Part shown: one piece after another, positions 36,401 to 40,782 of the stretch | Numbering within the stretch: the first letter of the stretch is position 1 | How the letters are laid out: every line of letters begins with the position of its first letter | Assembly (NCBI GenBank): GCA_036768485.1 | Contig: JAVLUZ010000164.1 | Coordinates: 620,001 to 684,000, forward strand | Length of the DNA stretch: 64,000 nt | Origin: Mermis nigrescens | Lineage: Eukaryota > Nematoda > Enoplea > Mermithida > Mermithidae | Direction of reading: 5' to 3' | Position numbers and translations under genes: made by a program | Notes under the pieces: model-generated | Database searches by the model: none | Seen by the model: the letters and a program-made list of their open reading frames with translations, nothing else | What the model was told of the DNA's origin: nothing

Positions 36401-38531
36401 ATTTATTTACTTTTTTGGCGGTCTGGGAGCCATATTTTTGCTCAGGCAATACGTTTTAGACGATTTCAAGAGCAGAAATAGCTTTTTCATCATAGTGTTC
36501 TTTTATTTTCAAGCATAACTTTTTGAAATTTTGCGACGTTCTGCGTTAAATGCTATAAATACAGAGGATCGAGTAGTAATTCAAGCGTTTAAATTTCTTC
36601 CGCTTTAGTTTCACATATTTTCCGGCGCTTTTAAATTTCTTCCACTTTAGTTTCGCATATTTTCCTGCGCTTCGTGCCAGATTTTTGCTGGAAAGAAAGA
36701 AATTTAGCGATTTTTCCGAGCAAAATTGTTCAAAATTTTAAAATTTTTCCGAAAAAATATTTCGCTAAAAGCAATTTTAAATAAAAGTAGACAAGGCAAA
36801 ACGCCGAAAAAAACGCTATTTCGCATGTGGAGGGCACATTTTTGGACCTATTTTCGACTATTTTTAAAAAAGTTGGGTTATTACCCTCCTCACCTTAGTA
36901 AAATCCTAGATCAGCCACTGGTGAATGGCGAGAAGAAATTTTGTCTTATAATTATACTATGACTAACGGCAAAGCAAGGAACACGACATAATTGACAGCC
37001 AAGCATGATTCTCTTAAAATTTCCATATTTCGAATCATCGCATGGTCCAATCTTACAGTGCAGAAAGCAAAGGTATCATATTTTTTCTCCATGAAAACAA
37101 AATTTCATGGCTAGAAAAAAATATAAAGCATTTGCAGACAAATAATATATTGAGGAGAGGCAAAAATTATTATTATTATAAACTTTCTTTCAGCAGAAAA
37201 ATACCACAAATTTTCGTATGCTTGACGCCTAAATCTTTAATAATTTCCAACAGTGTTCTAAGCGCAAACAATCAACCATAAATTACTAAACAAACTTATC
37301 AATTCTTAAACGTTCGTTCGCGTTTCGAAAGCTCTTTTGACTGCGCGTCGTTTAATTTAACCGAAAAAATTTGCAAAAAATCTTCTGTATCCGTAACAAA
37401 GTTTTAGCGAAAAAACGGAAAGAAAATTTCGAAAGAAAACTTCATGCAAATTTTAAAGGTAAACGATTTTGTGAAAACGTATGTATTTATACAAATACAT
37501 CCATGATTTATACTGGTAAAATTGCAGACTTTTGCAATTTCTAAAGTAGGTATGTTCGGAATAGATTATTAAACCAGTGTTTTTTTGTACAAGGTCCCTT
37601 AGCACATGTACAAAGATGGTCCCTTAGTACATGTACAAAAACGCACATGCAAATTTTTGTGTACTATAGATACAGTAGCGATTTTAGTGTGGTAAAACAG
37701 GGTTTTTCGACCTTTTATAGTGTGTTTTAGCTAATTTTTGGGTTTCTGATACCAAAAATTACTAAAAATTGTCTCAAAACGACGCGGAGGGCCAAAAATT
37801 TGACATTTTTCCATTCTAAACGCAAATTCTGCCATTATAAAGATATATAGAACATACAATTACTCATTTAGGCGCAAAGCGCCGAAAATTCTTCAGAATT
37901 TTACACATTTTTACAGTTTTTGTTTTCCTCAAAAATCTTTGGACATGTACAAAGACGGTCCCAAAAAGCCGTTGTACATCGGGAAAAATCTTTGCCGAAT
38001 ACAAAAAAACCGTGAATTGAACATTGACTACACAGAAACTCACCAAACTATGATGAAGAAAACTAATACCTGCCAATGTTGTGTAAATAGGCGGTATTGA
38101 ATACTAAAGGATAAATTTTAAAGCAAAGAAAAAGTTGGTAACAATACTGCATATTTCTTAATAATACATTAGACATGAATAGGCAAGATATTCGAAATAA
38201 AAAATAATGCGATCTCATTTGATTTGCTCATCAAGCAAGTGCATTATTCCAGAATATATTAAAATACGCATATTCGACTGGCCAAATTTTTTTAGCTCAC
38301 ACGTATACATGGTTTGGTTTGCATTTTATTCTAGAGCTCAATTACAAAAGACCAACAATTAAGTGTCTTTTCCCAGAAAAAAGATAGCATTCAAGGAGAA
38401 TAAAGTTATTCAGCTACAACCCATGCAAATAATTATTTACCAATCTCCTGCTTCCGTGCAGCATCCGTCGACGCCGAAAAGAATTCATTCAAGGCTTGTT
38501 CAATCTGCTGGCAGACATCGACTGCAGCCAT
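3174..38531 (-). CDS. XPO6: exportin-6 (18 coding exons; full gene span)
   Basis: Orthologue of exportin-6, the importin-beta family receptor that carries profilin-actin out of the nucleus with RanGTP. Eighteen exons, each with GT donor and AG acceptor and matching phases, join to 3297 nt, 1098 codons plus stop; human XPO6 is 1125 residues. Collinear matches to the vertebrate protein include the N-terminus around NEFFSASTDAARKQEI, CLKSYCHWLANFYAEA, LTVRPQIYFLSMKSV, LPWYNAADCEQEW, ESFLELLYNVLFTRWRYFF, NTLNEKWNLYKR and the C-terminal SKFVNDLSIFVRF. The ATG at 38531 aligns with the vertebrate start. The fold should be HEAT repeats, with the Ran-binding importin-beta N-terminal region in exons 1-4. 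Introns fill over 90% of the locus with MITEs and one LINE. Alternative splice choices remain for the exon 3 donor and the exon 5 and exon 14 acceptors. Alignment was done from memory of the family. Confidence 0.95.
4183..7490 (-). mobile_element. full-length RTE-like LINE with intact ORF
   Basis: A 3308-bp non-LTR retrotransposon flanked by a perfect 15-bp target duplication AAAACTACACAATAA (4168-4182 and 7491-7505). Its 5' end (minus strand) starts GGTAGGCATTGC, and its 3' end is a short (TGAG)n tail rather than poly(A), as in RTE-type elements whose 3' ends are short tandem repeats. The exact duplication and unbroken ORF imply a recent insertion, possibly still competent. It lies in the last intron of XPO6 in the same orientation as the gene. 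Confidence 0.93.
4192..7374 (-). CDS. LINE polyprotein: AP-endonuclease, reverse transcriptase, PHD-like finger
   Basis: 1060 codons without a stop. Residues about 51-296 are an exonuclease-endonuclease-phosphatase domain with N59, E85 (VQETRW), Y157 (VYAPQ), D193/N195 (GDLNGH), D260 (QIDYIL) and H287. Residues about 500-780 are the reverse transcriptase palm, with FVDLEKAFD (D649, D655), HQGSVLSPLLF and the catalytic YADD at 738-741. A C4HC3 PHD-like zinc finger (C794, C797, C808, C811, H816, C819, C835, C838) sits between the palm and the C-terminal LYGSETW / RWLGHVER region. This arrangement is common in RTE-like proteins annotated as craniofacial development protein 2-like. The enzyme would nick chromosomal DNA and prime reverse transcription there. 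The stop codon falls in the first repeat of the 3' tail, so there is essentially no 3' UTR. The true start may be one of several early Met codons. Confidence 0.93.
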   Translation of the reverse strand: MLKTSGYRQEGHPDVENLLQKFNAMSKRNMAPSPRHILNGKGVRRISGFQICRVASINVGTMFGRSREIIDILVRRKINICCVQETRWKGSSCKFIGDGNEKYKFYWSGEASGEAGVGILVKADRVDDVVEVKRINSRIMWLKIKANDEILTVVSVYAPQQGRADEEKEFFWNTLTDAVRDLSLNDQLIICGDLNGHVGNSAEGYEQNHGGFGYRERNSAGEEILNFAESLQLHVLNTYFKKPNQHLITYKSGAYESQIDYILTGYKMKSRCKNVKAIPGEECIPQHRVLIADFLLPNCAVKTVKKECSPKIKSWKLADSSTQEKFERLIAERLEPNGCWSHFCDTLLNTAQEVCGTSKGSHQKRFRETWWFSEKVRTAITTKKDAYRRWQKSQCAVDKEVYKMAKTEAKRTVAAAKSEALEEVWSSGSNQEKLRKLYRLAKNRRIEKQDVTGAICVKDDNGRLLVSTEQICDRWREYYQKLLNESNGKVEVDDCTMVEGPVEEITENEVKEAMKSFKKRKSPGPTGLSVDVIKAAGRPALLALLRIFQQLWKTEEMPDDFTKSMTIPLYKGKGDPLNCTSYRGIRLLEHGIKIFEKILELRLRKLIQISGIQYGFMRHRSTTDPIFILRQLQEKYVEKHQLLHHLFVDLEKAFDRIPRETIIWALRRQLIPEKLVRLIMTTYQSSKTVVKSKAGHSKEIDITIGVHQGSVLSPLLFITVMEEATKQIYTETPMELLYADDLVLTAKNQDEIKERFKLWNASLMKKGMIVNPSKTKYMVSGEKGPTLKSGRFPCAVCSKGVGNNSVLCTMCKRWCHKKCSGIRQSLNAVKDNFKCTACTTDVVSEIVEPNMLQIDEMTVEKVNTFTYLGDTVQANGGAEASVRCRIQATWNKWRVVAGLLMQKSIPLPTRCQLYQRCVRPVLLYGSETWAMTNSIENALNRTEMKLLRWMLGLRLADKISNEEILRRLTMDNIQNTLRTCRLRWLGHVERSQDSNVISAKNLVAPGKLPRGRPKTTWMKTIKKDLAAKNLRMEDTHDRVKWRHSIKRPTPIGKNDVKRDE
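7551..7649 (-). CDS. XPO6: XPO6 exon 17 (residues 960-992)
   Basis: Acceptor CAATTCAG, donor GTGGGT. Encodes TFGESLNDDQPSVLK and FLNTLNEKWNLYKR, equivalent to vertebrate AFGQSFLQPDIHLFK and FYLETLNTKQKLYHK. Intron 16 (7650-10620) has two MITEs (7815-8215, 8634-9066). The LINE insertion's target duplication ends only 46 bp from this exon. Confidence 0.95.
7815..8215. mobile_element. hAT-like MITE (CACACGTG...GTACATGTATG)
   Basis: A 401-bp element in XPO6 intron 16 flanked by near-identical 8-bp duplications TCTATCAC (7807-7814) and TCTAACAC (8216-8223). It has G/C homopolymer tracts near both ends. A similar but interrupted element lies at about 22925-23800. Confidence 0.7.
8634..9066. mobile_element. 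hAT-like MITE (CACACATGCACATAGG...GTGCACCTATG)
   Basis: A 433-bp element with perfect 8-bp target duplication GCTTGAAC (8626-8633 and 9067-9074). Contains a GGCGCTTCGCGC hairpin near 8778. It is an inverted-orientation relative of the 59840-60238 element and of the copy near 41046-41338. Confidence 0.8.
10621..10797 (-). CDS. XPO6: XPO6 exon 16 (residues 901-959)
   Basis: Acceptor TTTTTAG, donor GTAAAA. Encodes ESFLELLYNVLFTRWRYFFP, the signature equivalent of vertebrate LFELLFRTLHHNWRYFF. Intron 15 (10798-13572) contains a MITE nested inside another (11764-12811) and a second MITE near 13051-13424. Confidence 0.95.
11764..12811. mobile_element. hAT-like element, GGCGGAT family, carrying a nested MITE
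   Basis: Ends CAGAGGCGGATTTAAGG and TAGATCCGCCACTG, with 8-bp duplications TCAGGACG (11756-11763) and TCAGGACA (12812-12819). Of its 1048 bp, 450 bp is a younger MITE (12076-12525). Sister copies: 16151-16700, 30929-31677, 36237-36920, probably 14460-15092, and a 3' end at 23669. No transposase ORF. Confidence 0.8.
12076..12525. mobile_element. hAT-like MITE, TGTACAAAG family (nested)
   Basis: A 450-bp copy inserted in the element above, with duplications CTTCTAGA (12068-12075) and CTCCTAGA (12526-12533). The family has CAGTGTTTTTTGTA-type termini, repeated TTTGTACATGTACAAA subterminal palindromes, and internal GGCGCTTCGCGCC hairpins (here 12207-12219). Confidence 0.8.
13051..13424. mobile_element. 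MITE related to 32413-32807
   Basis: Begins CATAAGCAGGGCCGAATTTC and ends GAATCCTGCCTATG, with internal text shared with 32413-32807 (for example GATAATGCATAAAAAG versus GATACTGCACGG, and AGATATAGA followed by AATTTATGTTG in both). Target duplication not clear. Confidence 0.55.
13573..13684 (-). CDS. XPO6: XPO6 exon 15 (residues 863-900)
   Basis: Acceptor TTTATTCAG, donor GTGAGA. Encodes VIQILSCVAKEMSRSMEKF and HIKPTVLR; it matches the vertebrate segment KFLKILQVVVQEPGQVFKPF with no gap. Intron 14 (13685-15254) is mostly repeat (13869-14300 and 14460-15092). Confidence 0.9.
13869..14300. repeat. G/C-tract repeat, CGTTACATGT family
   Basis: Stretches of G at one end and C at the other around ATTTTTGG-type text, ending near GAGCCGTTTCAAGTATG. 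Similar blocks ending GAGCCGTTACATGTATG occur at about 25543-25773, 27000-27231 and 34635-34846. Probably another MITE family; the termini could not be fixed. Confidence 0.45.
14460..15092. mobile_element. decayed GGCGGAT-family element with TGTACAAAG-like insert
   Basis: Left end GTCGCGGATCTAAG and right end GCGAATCCGCCCGGG resemble the GGCGGAT family termini. Positions 14540-14660 resemble a truncated TGTACAAAG MITE (TTCGTATTCGGCAAAGA). No clear target duplication. Confidence 0.5.
15255..15415 (-). CDS. XPO6: XPO6 exon 14 (residues 810-863)
   Basis: Contains LFSTLIVQFGADFVEQTMQF and ends HATRILG before the strong donor GTGAGC. The acceptor GGTTGAG preserves phase 0; AGs nearby do not. Intron 13 (15416-16762) holds the MITE 16151-16700. 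Confidence 0.85.
16151..16700. mobile_element. hAT-like element, GGCGGAT family
   Basis: 550 bp in XPO6 intron 13, ends CAAAGGCGAATTTAGGGGG and GAATTCACCACTG, duplications CTTTAAAC (16143-16150) and CTTAAAAC (16701-16708), 7 of 8 matching. Confidence 0.7.
16763..16944 (-). CDS. XPO6: XPO6 exon 13 (residues 749-809)
   Basis: Acceptor TGTTTCAAG, donor GTATGA. Encodes RNFVENTLPVLVDLLDSI and LRLLNLPSVDSSSTSIDSIG. Intron 12 (16945-18443) contains a G/C-tract repeat around 18070-18430. Confidence 0.9.
18444..18618 (-). CDS. XPO6: XPO6 exon 12 (residues 691-749)
   Basis: Contains LILPWYNAADCEQEWSHRK and LMRSLLGDYSKL, matching the vertebrate LLLPWPNLPENEQQWPVRS and ISALSRDYRNL. Perfect donor GTAAGT. 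The acceptor GTCAAG was chosen by phase and length. Intron 11 (18619-20061) holds a decayed MITE at about 19451-19892. Confidence 0.85.
19451..19892. mobile_element. TGTACAAAG-family MITE, decayed
   Basis: Contains the family's GTTTTTTTGTGTTCGGCAAA start, two palindromic TTTGTAC blocks, a GGGCGCTTCGCGCCC hairpin near 19670, and a terminal AAAAAACCACTG. Target duplication not convincing. Confidence 0.65.
20062..20371 (-). CDS. XPO6: XPO6 exon 11 (residues 587-690)
   Basis: Acceptor TTCTGTCTGTAG, donor GTGCGA. One of the best conserved exons: LKSYCHWLANFYAEAQRSGD, VSSIITAVTDAIIHLIV and SLTVRPQIYFLSM match the vertebrate YSHWLAQY, TMDAITPLIS and TVRPVFLISI blocks. Intron 10 (20372-22567) contains the MITE 20512-20944 and another repeat near 21640-22070. 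Confidence 0.9.
20512..20944. mobile_element. TGTACAAAG-family MITE with truncated right terminus
   Basis: Begins CAGTGTTTTTTGTACAAGG. The right end is CTTTGCCGACAGTG, lacking the usual TACAAAAAAACACTG. Flanks ATTCCACG and ATTCGGCG match at 6 of 8 positions. Lies in XPO6 intron 10. Confidence 0.7.
22568..22738 (-). CDS. XPO6: XPO6 exon 10 (residues 530-587)
   Basis: Acceptor TGATTACAG; the donor is the weak GTTCAT, the only one giving the phase needed by exon 11. Contains RQLTLTRMLFAYLPPFIF and EDINLSIDIT; sequence conservation is low here. Intron 9 (22739-24417) contains a composite repeat from about 22925 to 23800. Confidence 0.75.
23156..23669. mobile_element. GGCGGAT-family element, probably nested
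   Basis: Right end CTAAATCCGCCACTG is clear; left end CAGTGACTG is a weaker match. It splits a G/C-tract MITE (about 22925-23155 and 23670-23800) whose halves are collinear with 7815-8215. Confidence 0.45.
24418..24707 (-). CDS. XPO6: XPO6 exon 9 (residues 434-530)
   Basis: Starts at GAATCGG after a weak acceptor CCAAAAG. This is the only AG that avoids the in-frame TAG-TAA just upstream and restores phase 0. Contains FALRNVFDQHFAFYMQFKSM and ILIAMSYVSHCFANDTLY. Donor GTAGAA. Intron 8 (24708-25929) carries the MITE 24779-24936 and a G-rich repeat near 25543-25773. Confidence 0.85.
24779..24936. mobile_element. hAT-like MITE, CAGGCACGTAGCTGG family
   Basis: 158 bp with perfect 8-bp duplication CGAACGAC (24771-24778 and 24937-24944). 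Nearly the same sequence as the copy in the XPO6 3' UTR (2985-3155). Located about 70 bp upstream of the exon 9 acceptor. Confidence 0.85.
25930..26044 (-). CDS. XPO6: XPO6 exon 8 (residues 395-433)
   Basis: Acceptor GTATTTTAG, donor GTATGT. Encodes CSTLLKCLIAKLQIEHIEIH and EVDFGESQ. Intron 7 (26045-28437) holds the MITE 26318-26734 and a G/C-tract repeat near 27000-27231. Confidence 0.9.
26318..26734. mobile_element. hAT-like MITE, TGTACAAAG family
   Basis: 417 bp, perfect 8-bp duplication TTTCAAAG (26310-26317 and 26735-26742). Ends CACGTTTTTTTGTATTCGG and TTGTACAAAAAAACACTG. The best evidence in the window that this family makes 8-bp duplications. Confidence 0.85.
28438..28538 (-). CDS. 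XPO6: XPO6 exon 7 (residues 362-395)
   Basis: Acceptor GTATTTCAG, donor GTGACC. Encodes FRQCIEVWAAYFDYLVSQ, equivalent to vertebrate CLDIWTLFLDYLTSK. Intron 6 (28539-30187) contains the GC-rich repeat at about 29313-29404 and a G/C-tract MITE near 29708-29935. Confidence 0.9.
29313..29404. repeat. extremely GC-rich palindromic repeat
   Basis: About 90 bp built almost entirely of GGGGCC/GGCCCC blocks in otherwise AT-rich intron. The flanks read CTAGAGCT on the left and CTAGAGTT on the right, suggesting a small inserted element with a 7-of-8 target duplication. A shorter GC-rich block with GGCCAGG is at 25826-25862. Confidence 0.6.
29708..29935. mobile_element. G/C-tract MITE related to 1873-2136
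   Basis: Begins CATACAAGGGCAGCTC, ends CGATGCCCATG, with the same internal order (ATTCTAGGGGGTCC, TTTTTCAAAG, AACACC, ATCAAAAAA) as the 1873-2136 family. No clean target duplication. Confidence 0.55.
30188..30314 (-). CDS. XPO6: XPO6 exon 6 (residues 319-361)
   Basis: Acceptor TTTTTCTTAG, donor GTAAGC. Reads CLKPFIELVRVFVAHQIHTA and ends LEKFVNLSYNV, aligned with vertebrate FLRLFVSVHLRR. Intron 5 (30315-31952) carries the 749-bp MITE 30929-31677. Confidence 0.9.
30929..31677. mobile_element. hAT-like element, GGCGGAT family
   Basis: 749 bp in XPO6 intron 5; ends CAATGGCGGATC and AACCCGCCCATG; flanks TGTTGAGT and TGTCGAGC (6 of 8). Contains two hairpin motifs, one a perfect GGCGCGAAGCGCC at 31164-31176. 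Confidence 0.65.
31953..32337 (-). CDS. XPO6: XPO6 exon 5 (residues 191-319)
   Basis: The longest exon, 385 nt, with the strong donor GTAAGC. It covers DVEKEHSITGERYTRALYDT to FGSKADFLEL, the poorly conserved middle of exportin-6; the vertebrate insert rich in Pro/Ser/Thr is absent, which accounts for much of the shorter total length. An alternative acceptor at 32352/32353 would add five residues. A MITE (32413-32807) ends only about 75 bp upstream. Confidence 0.85.
32413..32807. mobile_element. hAT-like MITE (CATAGCCGTATTTAGG...GGATACGGGCCTG)
   Basis: 395 bp; 8-bp duplications AACCTACA (32405-32412) and AATCTACA (32808-32815). Contains a perfect GGCGCTTCGCGCC at 32547-32559. Sits just upstream of XPO6 exon 5. 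Confidence 0.75.
33565..33733 (-). CDS. XPO6: XPO6 exon 4 (residues 135-191)
   Basis: Acceptor AATTTTAG, donor GTTAAT. Contains LMALKFQQVTLEELSDI and QEKAAVREILNSQSP, matching the vertebrate LIMLKTTSEEL region. Intron 3 (33734-34325) shows nothing recognisable. Confidence 0.85.
34326..34523 (-). CDS. XPO6: XPO6 exon 3 (residues 69-134)
   Basis: Acceptor GATTTTCAG. It encodes EVVDNKWIHLDPSTK through LYADIGRLEY, matching the vertebrate segment ending VDIGRQDW. The donor is the least certain in the gene: GTTAGT at 34325 keeps frame and length, but a shorter exon is possible. Confidence 0.8.
34635..34846. repeat. G/C-tract repeat, GAGCCGTTACATG family
   Basis: Begins CATGGGACGGGGGG and ends TTCGAGCCGTTATATGCATG. 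The interior repeats TTTTTGGCCGTTTT. No secure target duplication. Lies in XPO6 intron 2. Confidence 0.5.
35163..35432. mobile_element. hAT-like MITE, G/C-tract family
   Basis: 270 bp, perfect 8-bp duplication CTCATAAA (35155-35162 and 35433-35440); ends CACACATGGGCGTGGGG and TGCCCACGTATG. Same family as 1873-2136 in opposite orientation. Confidence 0.85.
35893..36005 (-). CDS. XPO6: XPO6 exon 2 (residues 31-68)
   Basis: Acceptor ATTCCAG, donor GTAGGT. It reads EKSLRSFQNDSNCLN and then SSLGRCQNQYALMFFLQTLQ, aligning without gaps to the second helix pair of exportin-6. The split Glu codon across intron 1 is restored exactly, which decides between two possible AGs. Confidence 0.9.
36237..36920. 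mobile_element. hAT-like element, GGCGGAT family
   Basis: 684 bp, perfect 8-bp duplication GTGAATGG (36229-36236 and 36921-36928); ends CAGTGGCGGATATAAGGGGG and CTAGATCAGCCACTG. This copy establishes the family's termini (CAGTGGCGGAT) and its 8-bp duplication. Confidence 0.87.
37575..38014. mobile_element. hAT-like MITE, TGTACAAAG family
   Basis: 440 bp in XPO6 intron 1; ends CAGTGTTTTTTTGTACAAGG and ATACAAAAAAACCGTG; flanks TATTAAAC and AATTGAAC (6 of 8). Confidence 0.75.
38441..38531 (-). CDS. XPO6: XPO6 exon 1 (residues 1-30)
   Basis: ATG at 38531-38529 with G at +4. It encodes MAAVDVCQQIEQALNEFFSA and on to KQEI, and leaves one base of the next codon before the donor GTAAAT. Intron 1 (36006-38440) contains two MITEs (37575-38014 and 36237-36920). 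Confidence 0.9.
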
Positions 38532-40604
38532 CAGTGTGCAATAAGCGGGACAGTCACAAATAAGTAAGTTTACTTTAGAATATCATTCCTGAACATATAC
38601 TAGCAAATTTTGACAGCATTTACATGTTTCAGAATGATCCTTAATTTTATCACGAAGCCAAATCATTTGCTGGAATTCAACAGTCGAGAAGAAAATTTGA
38701 AATAGTAGACAAATGCATGCCAACATTAAATTCAAAGAACCAATTCTGGGAGGACCGTCCTCTGCAACTTGCTTTGAAGAAAAGATAAACGACTTTGATG
38801 CAAACTAGATGACGGAAAGGAACATTCTGAATACAAGTAGACCTATTCTTTTAGAATTTTAAAAATGATCCTGCGATGTTACGATTACAGCGACGAACAA
38901 AGAGAACAAATACCATAACAACAAGGATTTATATTAATTACGAATTCAGGCTATAATCAATTTTAGGGGCACACTGTTCAACAGCAACAATAGTGAGTAC
39001 GAAATTGATAAACTGTAGCCGGACAATTGGATAACCTTAGCAGTGCTCTTTACTTTTTATTTGTAATAATGACCTACCGTAAAACAGTCAACTAGTAATT
39101 AATAATTTAAGATTTTTAATCTGTAGGTTCACGATTTTTAATTTTTAAATTTCGCATTGCTTTTTTTACTTTTGGCAGAGGTACGTATGCTTTGAGGCTA
39201 TTTCTTCCAAGACTGATCTTTTAGAAGATTTATCCATTCTTGCATGCAAAAGCTTAATGATTTCAGGAAGATAATCTATGATTAGACTTTCCCGCTTCTA
39301 CATACTAATACTTCTTGATTACTCCGACTACTGCAACGCAATATTTTATCTACTAAGTCATCCTACAACGGGAGCGAATCACAAAAGATTTATTTTGGCT
39401 TGAAATTGCACCACAAAATTAAAAAATAAGAAAGTCAATCAAAATAGAAGCGAACCCGCGCTTGCCACTTAATGTATTGGAGCCACTTGGAAAGAAAGTG
39501 GAAAGCAGTATAAATCGAGTCGTTTTTTGCATTAACTTCTTTTATTCCGTACTCCACACTTTTTCTCGAGTTTCGAGATTTCTCCAAAAAAACTGATGTC
39601 AGGGATGGACTAACAAACAAAAAAAACAAGGGAATCGAAATGCAATTCGCTTTTTCGAAATGTCAGCAGATATTGAGGGAACATTGTCAAATTTTATTCA
39701 AAACCTACAACCCAGTTCCCTTAGTGTATGAAATATTAATTAAAGTAGAATAAATGGAAGAGAGCAAAAACTTATCAAAATCAAAGCGGACTTAAGGCTA
39801 GGAAGTCGAATGCACACATTTGCGTGGGTGTTTAAATTACACATCCATAGCATGGGAATTTTGAGAATTAAACCAAAAATTTTTCGAACGTGTTTTTTGG
39901 GCTCAAAAACGGTGGATGCGCATAAAAACATCCTTTAATGACGCTTTTGACAATGCTATATCTTTCTAAAACGAAAAAACATAAAAAAATCGAAAAATTA
40001 TCGGAAAATATCAGACAGATTGAAAAATATAGTCAAGAAATTAGTATAAGACTCGAAGCACCGAAATTTCGACAATTTTACGCAAGCAGATAGGTAAAAA
40101 CGCTTAAAACAGCACCTTTTCCACGAATTTTCAGAAATATCGCGAATTCCGAGGGAATGAAAAATTTCTGGGGGGGGTGGAAAGGCCAACCATCCAAGAT
40201 CATGTGTGGTTTAGACAAGATATGGACAGCATGGGAATTCTATGGAGAAAGGGTGAAAGTTTAAAGAGGTTGCGCGTCAGACATCGTTTTTCGGAATTTT
40301 TTACGATGCTCTTTCTTTCTAGAGGAAGACAAAAACAAGAAAAATGGAATTAAATTCAACAAAATATAGTCAAAAGATAAGTAAATGGCGCGAAGTACCT
40401 GAAATTTGAAACTTTGAGATTTTTAAGCAAAAAAGATAGCAATTCCGCCTTCTTACTAATATCCCATATTCGCCCATGATAAGAAGGAATCTACATATAA
40501 ATATTATTAGAATAATTAAACAACATCAAAAGGAGCAAGAATCGAAAAACAAATGAAAAAATATTTATTTCCTAACGTTATTAACGTAATTAAGGAACTT
40601 ATTA
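38532..40604. other. intergenic between XPO6 start and isochorismatase stop
   Basis: About 2.1 kb holding the likely XPO6 promoter and 5' UTR, for which no TATA or initiator could be assigned. From about 39800 to 40480 it consists of G/C-tract MITE-like text (GGGGGGGTGGAAAGG near 40170, GGCGCGAAGTACC near 40387). Nothing coding was recognised; a minus-strand ORF at 39435-39629 has no family match. Confidence 0.45.
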
Positions 40605-40782
40605 TCACAATTTAGAATCTGTGACTATATCATTTTCTTCTATTCCGTCGCCCGGTTTCAAAAGAATCATGCGAATCGGCTCGTATTTAGGATGATGTTT
40701 TTCTTTTACCATCGAAAAAATGATGCTGCTTGATGTCATTAGAAAAGCGCCCATTCGTTCAAGCATACCGAAAGCATATTGC
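40605..40782 (-). CDS. isochorismatase-like exon 3 with PTS1 (residues 167-225)
   Basis: Acceptor TTGTTAACGCAG, one base completing a Lys codon. Ends GAT TCT AAA TTG TGA, that is Asp-Ser-Lys-Leu-stop. The intron phase is the same as in the paralogous last exon at 61326-61491. Confidence 0.93.

Noticed and set aside
39435..39629. Minus-strand ORF upstream of XPO6 ending KWQARVRFYFD
   Set aside because: Does not match the XPO6 N-terminus, which is fully accounted for by exons 1-2; no other homology seen.
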